Positions 54,311 to 63,885 of a DNA stretch of 64,000 nucleotides are shown here, in pieces (position 1 is the first letter of the stretch; each line of letters starts with the position of its first letter). A program made the position numbers and the translations under genes. Origin of the DNA: Smittia aterrima (Eukaryota; Arthropoda; Insecta; Diptera; Chironomidae); the NCBI GenBank assembly GCA_033063855.1, contig CP093831.1, positions 24,924,001-24,988,000 of the forward strand, in the 5' to 3' direction. The notes beneath the pieces are model-generated. The model worked only from the letters and a program-made list of their open reading frames with translations. It was not told the DNA's origin and made no database searches.

Positions 54311-56095
54311 ATGGAAAATTTAAATCAAGAAATCATCGGAAATATTAAACAAGAAACAGAGACCGAAGATTCAGGTGTTCTCGAACAATTCACTGCTGGA
54401 GAATTCGTCGGCGACATCAAACATGAACCGGAAAGACATTTCGTGTTCATCATGCCGGACGATCCAGAACCAGAGTTCGATGAAGTGAAGGAAATGAAAA
54501 TTGTTTTGAGAAAGTTTGATAGAAAATGGAAAACTAAATCAAAGTTGTTTGAAAATTATTTTGTTTGTGGAAAATGTGACTACGCGACTAAGGACTCTGG
54601 TAACTTGGACACCCATTTAAAATCTTGTAAAATTCTTGGAAAATGTGAAAAATGTTTTTTGATGAGTAAATCAGAAATTAATGTCGTATGTGGTTTCTGT
54701 GATCTGACTTTCGACTGCAACAATTGCAAAAGGAATCACATCTCTCAAGATCATTGCAAAGGATCAACTTGGCATTGCACCGAATGCGAGTTCAGAACTT
54801 TGAGAAGCAACTGTCTAAGAAATCATTTTCAGATTCACGTGACGAAGATTTCATGCGACGCTTCCAAACAAAACTTGGCAGAAAATTGTGAATTGAAGGA
54901 TCATCAACAACAGCATCGCCACGAAATCTTCGCCACAAATCCAGGAAACGAACTAGTGAAGGAAATGAAAATATTTTTGTGGAAATTTGACAGAAGATGT
55001 AGAAATAAGTCTGAAATGTTCGACACTTATTTTGTTTGTGGCAAGTGTGAACACGCAACTAAGCAAACGAGTTCGATGAAATCTCATTTAAAAAGTTGTA
55101 AATTTCTTGGAAAGTGCAAAAATTGTCGTTTAAAAGGCAAGTTACAAAACTTTGAAGAATGTGGAATGTGTGAACTCAAATTCGACTGCGTCATCTGCAA
55201 GACGAATCATCAATATCAAGATCATCGAAAGGGATTAACTTGGCAGTGCAACAAATGCGATCTTAAAACCTTGAACAAAGCACAACTAGAAGGTCATTAT
55301 AAATCTCATGTTAAAAAATTCTCTTGCGAGACTTGCAACAAAAAATTCTCAGCACCGCGTGAATTCGAAAACCATCAACGGCAGTATCGTCATGGAATCT
55401 TCGCGACGATACCAGAAATTGAATATGAATGCAAACAATGCGATCGTTCGTTTGCCACTCAAAAGGGAGTTTACTATCACGTTAAGCAGTTTCATAGCAA
55501 AATGATGTTTCATTGCGATATTTGTGGCAAAATATCTAAAGCTAAGCAACTTCTACAAACTCACATGCGAACTCATTTCAAAGCTGTCTGTCCGGTTTGT
55601 CAGCACATGATAGCTGGAAGTATTCGTCTTAAGGAACACATTGAACGCCATTCGATTACTGCAAAGTTTAAATGTGACGTCTGTGAGAGACTTTATTTCA
55701 ACGAGAAAGATCTTCGCTATCACAAGAGAGATTATCATAAGATTTATGAAGTTCAATGCGATTTATGTGCTAAGATATTTAAAAACAGGTTTTTCTTGCA
55801 CAAACACATGAGACTTCATTTGAAGAATCCATGTCCAATTTGCAGAAAACCGATTAGTAGAACACTTTTGAAGAAGCACACAAGAATGTTTCATCCATCA
55901 GGAGAAATTTTTTTGGCTTGTAACATTCCCTTTTGTAAACAAAAGTTTCAAAATTTCAAAGAATTGAAGAAACACCAACAAATTCACATCGGAATTCAAA
56001 ACTACAAATGTCTAAAATGCGATTATCAAGCTAAAGGTTTGCAAATGATTGAGTATCACATGAACAGATGTACACACAAACAGAAGTGTGCATAA
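54311..56095 (+). CDS. Fused zinc-finger gene Z14 (one and a half units)
   Basis: A single exon of 594 residues. The first part is a normal unit start: NIKQETETED, DIKHEPERHFVFIMPDDPEPEFDE, C2HC CGKC...HLKSC, B-box-like CEKC...CGFC...CNNC, C2H2 CTEC...H. The next finger has lost a ligand (ISCDASKQNL where others have SCETCKQNF). Right after QQQHRHEIFATNPGNEL it re-enters a second unit at VKEMKIFLWKFDRR, so the second unit lacks both lysine motifs and the KHEPERHF block. That unit has its own C2HC, B-box-like module (CKNC...CGMC...CVIC) and C2H2 fingers to a cysteine-containing tail (CTHKQKCA). The junction looks like an in-frame unequal crossover. Confidence 0.86.
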   Translation: MENLNQEIIGNIKQETETEDSGVLEQFTAGEFVGDIKHEPERHFVFIMPDDPEPEFDEVKEMKIVLRKFDRKWKTKSKLFENYFVCGKCDYATKDSGNLDTHLKSCKILGKCEKCFLMSKSEINVVCGFCDLTFDCNNCKRNHISQDHCKGSTWHCTECEFRTLRSNCLRNHFQIHVTKISCDASKQNLAENCELKDHQQQHRHEIFATNPGNELVKEMKIFLWKFDRRCRNKSEMFDTYFVCGKCEHATKQTSSMKSHLKSCKFLGKCKNCRLKGKLQNFEECGMCELKFDCVICKTNHQYQDHRKGLTWQCNKCDLKTLNKAQLEGHYKSHVKKFSCETCNKKFSAPREFENHQRQYRHGIFATIPEIEYECKQCDRSFATQKGVYYHVKQFHSKMMFHCDICGKISKAKQLLQTHMRTHFKAVCPVCQHMIAGSIRLKEHIERHSITAKFKCDVCERLYFNEKDLRYHKRDYHKIYEVQCDLCAKIFKNRFFLHKHMRLHLKNPCPICRKPISRTLLKKHTRMFHPSGEIFLACNIPFCKQKFQNFKELKKHQQIHIGIQNYKCLKCDYQAKGLQMIEYHMNRCTHKQKCA

Positions 56096-56350
56096 AAATG
56101 AACTGACAAATATTTCGATTCATCATTTAATTGACGAAAGGATTCTTCCAAATCAATTGGTTTAGATATTTAAGTTTTGAAAATATTTTTTGTAAATCAC
56201 TGACTCAATAAAATAAAATAAATTTTTATGAAATCTTAAATTTTGTAAACAAAAAGTAAATTTGTCTTTCAGAAGTTTCTAATCAAAAGATGTGTGCTGA
56301 ATTCAAAAGAAACGTTGAAGCAACTTAAGCAGGTAGTTGAATATTCTTCA

Positions 56351-56402
56351 AATCAGGTAGAAAAGGTACTTAAGGGATTTTTTTAAAAAAATATCGTCAG
56401 TT
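56351..56402 (+). promoter_or_regulatory. Core promoter of Z15
   Basis: AATCAGGTAGAAAAGG, TACTTAAGG from 56367 and TCAGT with its A at 56399 (32 bp). The GATGC box is not seen upstream; the core variant is shared with Z16. Confidence 0.55.
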
Positions 56403-56453
56403 GAAGTAAGAACTTTGAACAGTTAACATCTAAAGAGAAATTGTTAATTCATT

Positions 56454-57602
56454 ATGGAATTTTTGTCTCAACAAATCGTCGCCAACATTAAACAAGAAAA
56501 GATCGATGATGGAAAAGTTCTCGAACAGTTCACAGTAGAAGAGTTCGTCGGCGAAATCAAACATGAACCTGAAAGACATTTCGTTTTAATTATGCCAGAC
56601 GATCCAGAACCAGAAATCGAAAAGAAAGAAATGAAAATTGTTTTGAGGAAATTTGATAGAAGACGTAAAATTAAATCCAAAATGTTCGAAACTTATTTTG
56701 TTTGTGGCAAGTGTGACTTTGCGGCTAAGCAATTGAACCATTTGGAACGACACTTTAAAAAATGTAAAATTTTTCAAAAATGTGAAAAATGTTATTCAAT
56801 AAGCAAATCCAAAAATGTTGAAAAATGTGGAATGTGTGATCTTAAATTCGATTGTAGGAATTGTAAGATGGAACATCAAGTTCGACATCATCGAACAGGA
56901 TCAATTTGGCATTGTAGCAGATGCGATTTCAAAAGTTCGAGCAAGAGTGGTCAAAAAAAACATTATCAAATTCACACAATGAACTTTTCATGCGAAACTT
57001 GCAAACAAACGTTCGCTACCAAGCATAATTTGAAACGTCATCAACAGCAGCATCATCACGGAGTCTTCGCAACGGAATCAGAAATAAAATTCGAATGTGG
57101 AAAGTGCGTTCATTCATTTGCAACTAAACAAGGATTGAAAAAACACGAGAATCAAATTCACAGTGAAAGAAAGTTCGATTGCGATATTTGTGGAAAAACT
57201 TCAAAAAATAAAGCCATTCTACAATTTCACATGCAAATCCATATCAAAGTTTCTTGCCCACAATGTGAGCGAATGATAACTGAATATCGTCTGAAGGAAC
57301 ACATTGAGCAACATTCGTCTTTGAAAAGGTTTAAATGTGACGCTTGTGAAAACGTATTTTTTAACAATGAAGCTTTATACAATCATAAGAGAAGAAATCA
57401 TGAGATTGATCCAATCCAATGCGATTTGTGTTCTAAGATATTTAAGAACAGAACTGTAATTCGAATTCACATGAGAATTCATTTAAAAGTTCCATGTCCA
57501 ATGTGCGGCAAGCTATTCACCAAATCAAATTTGAAGAGACACATTAAAGCAATTCATTCATCAGGAGAGAAGTCTCTGGCTTGTCACATTCGGAGATGTT
57601 AA
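56454..57602 (+). CDS. Zinc-finger family unit Z15, premature TAA before the last two fingers
   Basis: A single exon of 382 residues. NIKQEKIDDG, EIKHEPERHFVLIMPDDPEPEIEK, VLRKFDRR; C2HC CGKC...HFKKC; B-box-like CEKC...CGMC...CRNC...H...H; C2H2 fingers to SSGEKSLACHIRRC, then TAA at 57600-57602. The same frame continues for 48 sense codons to a second TAA at 57747-57749, encoding the expected QKFKNVKELKDHETIHVGPG and YKCPKCDYRPKS...HMKIISH fingers without damage. This could be a very recent truncation, a polymorphism, readthrough or a sequence error. The upstream part looks fully functional. Confidence 0.85.
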   Translation: MEFLSQQIVANIKQEKIDDGKVLEQFTVEEFVGEIKHEPERHFVLIMPDDPEPEIEKKEMKIVLRKFDRRRKIKSKMFETYFVCGKCDFAAKQLNHLERHFKKCKIFQKCEKCYSISKSKNVEKCGMCDLKFDCRNCKMEHQVRHHRTGSIWHCSRCDFKSSSKSGQKKHYQIHTMNFSCETCKQTFATKHNLKRHQQQHHHGVFATESEIKFECGKCVHSFATKQGLKKHENQIHSERKFDCDICGKTSKNKAILQFHMQIHIKVSCPQCERMITEYRLKEHIEQHSSLKRFKCDACENVFFNNEALYNHKRRNHEIDPIQCDLCSKIFKNRTVIRIHMRIHLKVPCPMCGKLFTKSNLKRHIKAIHSSGEKSLACHIRRC

Positions 57603-57749
57603 CAAAAATTTAAAAATGTCAAAGAGTTGAAGGATCACGAGACAATTCACGTCGGACCCGGAATCTACAAATGTCCGAAGTGTGATTATCGGCCGAAATC
57701 ATTTTCGCATATTAAAGTTCACATGAAGATAATATCACACAAAATTTAA
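57603..57749 (+). other. In-frame continuation of Z15 after its stop (two fingers)
   Basis: Forty-eight sense codons directly in frame with Z15, containing a finger with HETIH and a YKCPKC finger, ended by TAA. They align with the C-termini of Z13 and Z16. Confidence 0.7.
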
Positions 57750-57827
57750 AAAATCTACTCATCTCACAAATTTTTTAATGATCAAAATTTAATTGAAAAT
57801 TTAGAAAATATTTATTTTAAACAGTTG

Positions 57828-58294
57828 TTATCTTCTTCAACGTTTTCAAAAGACACGAATGCTGAGATGTGAAGGAATTTTATAAATCTAGTAAAAACAT
57901 TAAACATGAGCCGGAGAGACATTTCGTTCTGATTATGCCGGACGAGCCTGTACCAGAGATCGAAGAAGAGAAGGAAGTGAGGAATATTTACTGAGAATGC
58001 ATGGAGGGTCATTTGAAATTTCCATGACCAATCTGCAAAAGGTCGATTAGTAAAAACATATGGAAATATGGAAACGGCACAACGATAGCTTTCATTATTC
58101 GGAAGAAATTTTTGGCTTGTTACATTCCCTTTTGTAAACAAACGTTTCAAAATATTAAAGATTTAATGAAACACCAACAAATTCACATCGGAATTCAAAG
58201 CTACCAAAGGATTCCAAAATGCTATTATCAAGCTAAATGTTTGCAAATGATTGAATATCACATGAAGAGATGTCCACATTTACAGAATTGTTAA
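57828..58294 (+). pseudogene. Collapsed zinc-finger relic with mixed ancestry
   Basis: 57828-57876 matches, in the gene direction, the far 5' flank of the minus-strand genes Z1/Z2 (TTTTCAAAAGACACGAATGC). Then NIKHEPERHFVLIMPDEPVPEIEE, a stop, a piece of LKVPCPICKRSISK with another stop, and finally the tail FLACYIPFCKQTFQNIKDLM to CPHLQNC, which follows the tail of Z14. Almost the whole finger body is deleted. Confidence 0.75.
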
Positions 58295-58557
58295 TAAAAA
58301 ATTAATTAAAAATATTTCGAATTTTCATTTAATCGACGAAAGGATTCTTCCAAATCAATTGGCTTAGATATTTAATTTTAAAAATATTTTATGTAAATCT
58401 CTCTCGATAAAACAAAATAAGTTTCAATGAAATCTTAAAATTTTTGTAGGCAAAATATAAATTAGTGTTTCAGAAGTTTCTAATCGATAGAGGTGTGCTG
58501 AATTCAAAATAAACGTTTAAGCAACTTAAGCAAGTATGAAGTTGAATATTCTAGGAA

Positions 58558-58606
58558 TCAGGTAGAAAAGGTATTTAAGGGATTTTTTTAAAAAATATCG
58601 TCAGTT
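58558..58606 (+). promoter_or_regulatory. Core promoter of Z16
   Basis: ATCAGGTAGAAAAGG, TATTTAAGG at 58572-58580 and TCAGT with its A at 58603 (31 bp). It matches the Z15 core and leader over about 100 bp. Confidence 0.55.
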
Positions 58607-58657
58607 GAAGTAAGAACTTCGAACAGTTAACATCTAAAGAGAAATTGTTAATTCGCT

Positions 58658-59947
58658 ATGGAAAATTTAAACCAAAAAATCATCGCCAATATTAAACAAG
58701 AAGCAGAGAACGAAGATGTGAGAGTTCTCGATCAGTTTACAATTGAAGAATTCGTCGGCGAAATCAAACATGAACCAGAAAGACATTTCGTGTTGATAAT
58801 GCCGGACGATCCAGAACCAGAAATCGAACAAGTGAAAGAAATGAAAATAATTTTGAGGAAATTTGATAGAAAAAAAAATAAATCCAAAATGTTCGAAAGT
58901 TTTTTTGTTTGTGGCAAATGTGACTTTGCAACTAAGCAACATTTAAAAGAACATTTAAAATCTTGCGAAACACGTCAAAAATGTAAGAAATGTCGTTTAA
59001 AGAGCAAATTATTTTTTTTTGAAGAATGTGTCTTGTGTGATCTCAAATTCGATTGTAAGAATTGTAAGATGGAACATCAAGTTCGAGATCATCGAACAGG
59101 ATCGTTTTGGCATTGCAGCAGATGCAATTACAAACATTCGAGCAAGGATGGTCTAAAAAATCATTATCGAATTCACACAATGAACTTTTCATGCGAAACT
59201 TGCAAACAAACGTTCTCATTCAAGACTAATTTTAATCGTCATCAACAGCAGCATCGTCACGGAGTCTTCGCATCGGAACCAGAAATAAAATTTGATTGCG
59301 AAAAATGTATTCGATCATTCGCAACTAAAAACGGTTTAAAGCATCATGAGAGACAGTTTCACAGTAAAAGAAAGTTTGATTGTGATCTTTGTGGAAAAAC
59401 TTCAAAAAACAAATTAATTCTACGAAGACATATCGAGTCGCATATCAAAGTTCCTTGCCCGACTTGTCATAGAATGTTTACTGAGAATCGTTTCAAAGAA
59501 CATCTTGAGACTCATTCGACAACTAAAAAGTTTAAATGTGACGCTTGTGATAAAGTATTTTTCAATAAGAATCTTTTATACAGTCATAAGAAACAAGTAC
59601 ATGAGATTGATAAAGTTCAATGCGATTTGTGTTTGAAAATATTTAAGAACAAACTTTTAATAAGAATGCATATGAAAATTCATTTAAAAGTTCCATGTCC
59701 AATGTGCAGTAAGCAATTCAACAAATCATATTTGAAAAACCACATCAAAACAGTTCATTCGTCAGGAGAGAAGTCTCTGGCTTGTAACATTGGAAAATGT
59801 CATCAAAGGTTTAAAAATATCAAAGAATTGAAAGATCACGAGAAAATTCATATTGGACCCGGAATCTACAAATGTCCGAAGTGCGATCATCAACAAAAAT
59901 CAATTTGGCATATAAAAGATCACATGAAACGAAAACACAAAAAGTAA
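58658..59947 (+). CDS. Zinc-finger family unit Z16, full length
   Basis: A single exon of 429 residues. NIKQEAENED, EIKHEPERHFVLIMPDDPEPEIEQ, ILRKFDRK. The C2HC finger is three residues shorter than usual (CGKCDFATKQHLKEHLKSC). The B-box-like module has two Lys/Phe-rich changes in its loop (CKKCRLKSKLFFFEECVLC) but keeps all eight ligands. The C2H2 fingers are complete, ending CPKCDHQQKSIWHIKDHMKRKH. Middle fingers resemble Z15, while the late fingers and 3' flank resemble Z13. It is the last complete copy in the window. Confidence 0.89.
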   Translation: MENLNQKIIANIKQEAENEDVRVLDQFTIEEFVGEIKHEPERHFVLIMPDDPEPEIEQVKEMKIILRKFDRKKNKSKMFESFFVCGKCDFATKQHLKEHLKSCETRQKCKKCRLKSKLFFFEECVLCDLKFDCKNCKMEHQVRDHRTGSFWHCSRCNYKHSSKDGLKNHYRIHTMNFSCETCKQTFSFKTNFNRHQQQHRHGVFASEPEIKFDCEKCIRSFATKNGLKHHERQFHSKRKFDCDLCGKTSKNKLILRRHIESHIKVPCPTCHRMFTENRFKEHLETHSTTKKFKCDACDKVFFNKNLLYSHKKQVHEIDKVQCDLCLKIFKNKLLIRMHMKIHLKVPCPMCSKQFNKSYLKNHIKTVHSSGEKSLACNIGKCHQRFKNIKELKDHEKIHIGPGIYKCPKCDHQQKSIWHIKDHMKRKHKK

Positions 59948-62900
59948 CTTGAATTTTGAATAAACTAAATTTTTAAAAATCAATTTCTCATCTTTTCATT
60001 TGTAATACAAATCCATTTTCTACGATGAAGGTCACCTTAACAATGTTGATAATTCAATCTTTTCCAGATCACTTCAAAACGCAATTAATTATCATCACAT
60101 GAGAAGCTTTAATTGGAAAGCACCGGATGACGCCTTTAAATCTTGAAAGAAAGACGAATACGCCCAAATGACTTTTCCAATTTTGCCATTCAGCATCAAA
60201 ATGGATTAAATCAGAGAAAGCGAGTGAACGACATCCGAAATAATAAATGTTTGTATTCTATGGCGTCAACGCCTTTATCGAATTCATCTGGGGAAGGAGA
60301 GAAAGGAAAAACTTTTTCTCTCACTTCTATCGCCGACACAAAAACCTTGTTGATTTCCCCAAACGAATCTAATTTAATAAATTGAAAGCGGAAGCTTCTC
60401 GGATACTGAGTGATGTTTGTGTTTGTTTCACCTCTCAAACATAATTATTTTCCAATTTATTTGCGTCTCTTCCGAAAGATTTTTCTCATGAACAGCTTTG
60501 ATTGAATTGAAGAAGACAAACACAAACATTTTGTGATTGAAGTGACGAGTCCACTGTGTCTCTAATTTGCCTCGCCCTTCATTGCAGTCGCTGCCTCACG
60601 AAGCAATAACAATAATCGTCACTCTCAGAGCTTAGAGAGAGCCTCGTGTGAGACGTAAATCATCCACTTAAAGCAATTTTCAATAAAGCTTTATTGTTTT
60701 TCACATGTGCGAAGCTTCAAACGCTCAGTCGTTTACCTTGGAGGAGATTTCAGAAACATGAGCACGAGTTAACATTAAATTTCTCGTGTCGGTCCCATCC
60801 CAGACAAATCCAAAAGATTTTTCCTTCGATTGATTTCTCAGGACAATCTCTCGAGTTGATCCCTTATCATGACCCTGACACCTTCGGTTTACTTCTCAAT
60901 GAAAATAGAAAATCGCTTCGTATCAAGAAGCGTAAAGGGTTCGTTGGCTTCTATCCTCTTCAACGTAGCACAAAATTCTCCGTATGCAGCAAATAATAAA
61001 AAAGGAAGAGACGACAAAGTGTTTACGTTTACCTTTATCGAAGGAAAAAGAAAAAATAATTTTCTGCTCATATTGTTTCAATCAAGAAAGTTCTTGAGGC
61101 AGCAGAAAATATTGAAAAAAGGTTCTCTCTCTTTATCCCCACAAAACGCCAAGCTCAGTTTTGTTGTGAAAGATGAAACCAGCCCCTACTTAGACTTGCC
61201 CATAAAATTTCTAATTGCTTTATCTTGATGAAAATCTCAACAATAAAAGTATCAATTGCCCCTTGAAAGCACTAAATGAATCACTTTCACACCGGACACT
61301 GCTGTAAGTAATCCATTCGAGAGCCATTAAAAACATTTGATATCATTGCGAGATCTTGTGTTTCCATCGAGAGAGAGAGAGAATCCTTCTCTTTACCCAC
61401 TCGACAGCTAAAGCTTAAAGTGCCATCATCTTGATTATAATATTTCATTTTCATACTTACTCCGAGGCTTTCGAACTTTCGGGGAGAGGTTTGAGGGTAA
61501 ATATTTTCGTCTACTTCATTCTCACCCCTTTCCCCCCCTTCAAAAAGCTATTGATACAAAATTTTCAACACTAAGCCAAACGATTGTGTTTGCGTATGTC
61601 GATGAAGAGTGTCTGGAGGTGCCTATTGTGATATCATCGTCGTTCAACAGAAGTGAAGTGAAGTTAACCTTCCTCGTCTATTATGCTGCTTCTTCAAAAG
61701 CTTTTGATGTGTGTTTGTTTGTTTAGTCATGATGTATGTTATCTCCTTTGTGGAGGATGAATGCATGAATGGAGTCGAGTTTTTTTTTCTGTTCCTTTCC
61801 TTGTTTAGATAGAACGAGAACGGACTGTGCGAGAACATAAAATGAATTCTTCGTGAGGAGAAATCTCTCAATTAAAACCAGCATGAGCATCGTCCAAGTA
61901 GAAATGTCTGTCGGAAGTTTTACATGCAAATTCTCGTTTTCTCGGCTTGATTCTCTGATATTCCACAACATTAATCATATCGTGCGATTGAAGTATCCTC
62001 TGCTGATAGTCAAGGGTGGCTAGTCGAGAAAGAGATTTCATTTTAAATTATTCAAAAGAGAGAAAAAGATTTTTTGTCTTTGAATCACAGAAAACTTCTT
62101 CAAAGTCGTGGTCATCCTATCTCTCCCCTGATATCATGTTTGCTTTCTAATTTTTCTATGTTTTCCCTTCGTCTTCCGAGTTAGACCCTCCTCGAGTTTT
62201 AAACTTTCATACAACACCAACCAAAGCTTGTTTTTGGCTTGCACATTCAAGTCCTCAAATTAATTTCATCATGGTTGGTTCAAAATTGCTACGAAAAACT
62301 AGAAAATAATTAAATTTAAATTTTAGACATTTTTTTGTAAAGGTTTTTGAGATTACTCTTCTAGGCAACCACATTGAGACAAGATACTTTGAATCATTAG
62401 GAAAATTTTGTGTGGGAGCTTTCGCAAGTCTCTAATCGTTAATATTAACTTCGTTGGTTACGTAATTTACAAATGAATCTGATCATTAAAATTTGCTTTA
62501 GAAAATCTTCTAAATTTAAGAAAAAAATTCATAATTAATGAGCTTACTTGCCACCTGCAGAGTCTGTTGACGTACATTAGGAGCATTAGCGATTCAAGTG
62601 TTCACACTCAGCCTAAATTGAGCCATTTTCTTTAATTTCATGTTCTCCTTTCATGACACGGCTGGAAAATGTTAGTCAGGTAGGAAATGAAAAGGAATAG
62701 ACCTCAAGGAGACTACGCCTTTGAAATTTTCTAATTAGCTCCGACGCTTTACCTCAGCGCGGAGGAAATTTACTTAACATTCCAAAGCGTTGCAAGGAAC
62801 AGCGACTGCAAGGTTAATGGAAATGATGTATTCACGTCTTCTTTTTGAAAGACGACGCTCCGAGTTCCACATTATGTTTACACTAAAGAAATTAACTTCC

Positions 62901-63885
62901 ACGACGAGTTTTAATTTTCTTTCTTTCGCTTTCTGACTATAAGACGACGCCGGGAGTAGTTTAAGTGGGGAAACAAGTTTCCTTGTGACACAAAAGCGTT
63001 GAGCAAAGAAAAAGGTTTCGAGATAATTAGACTCGGCATTAATTCAAAGCTTTTTGTGTGCTTTAAGATCGTTACTGAAATTACACGACTCAGTTGAGCT
63101 TTTGAAATAAACTCTTGATGAAGAAAGTTTCTCCTCAACGCGATGCTTTTAAATTGAGCAAACGGAGCGTCATAGAGATTAAAAATATCTCGTGAAATTG
63201 AATTTTATATCCAACAGGGAAATCTCACGGAAGGTTTTCCAAGAAATTAATAAAGCGAGTTTTTATAATTAACTCAAACAGCCAAGGCGTCAAAGTTTCT
63301 TTTCATTTTCAGCTCCGTCAGATGGAAATTTAATCTTGGAAATTCTGTTAATCTCTGAAGCGCCACCGATTGTCGTAGAAATCTATTCCGGGAAAGCAAA
63401 TGATTCGAAATGAAACCGAGATAAATAATTTGGTCAGTTGGAACTTCCATTGCTCTTCACAAACTCAGTTTGCGGTCGAGTTGGTTCCAAAAGCTCTTTG
63501 ACTAATGTGAATTCACTTTAGTTTACATTGTTTCATTTAAAAATTTCATGTTTAATTAGTCACAAATTCCATTAGTTGCTGAAGCTCTTGGTTTGCTCTT
63601 TTGATAGTCGAGAGACTCTTGTTTGCGCATTTTTTGTTCTGAAATATTTATAATCAAGTTCGTTTGAAAAAAGCTTTAATTGAATCAACATCACTTGAGA
63701 GTTGTTCGCTTTAAAGGAACATTTTGTAACGTTGAAGGCTCGAGAGCACTCACTTATGCTTACAGCTGCCGACTACATTTTGAAAAGAAACTAAAACAAT
63801 AATTCGTTTCAATGAAACTACATCTCTGATGAATTAACTCATTATTTCGTTAAAGTTTTACGGTGAAATTCGCGAAAAAAGAAAA
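59948..63885. other. 3' flank of Z16 and long intergenic region
   Basis: 59980-60150 is a near copy of the 3' flank of Z13 (53380-53560). Beyond that, about 3.7 kb shows only short motif-free frames (the longest about 119 codons at 60869-61228) and GA/CT-rich runs (61370-61382). I see no gene, RNA or transposon ends. Confidence 0.45.

Noticed and set aside
60143..61228. Cluster of 75-119 codon frames as a gene
   Set aside because: They overlap on both strands, lack shared splice logic or domains, and the region resembles other intergenic stretches.
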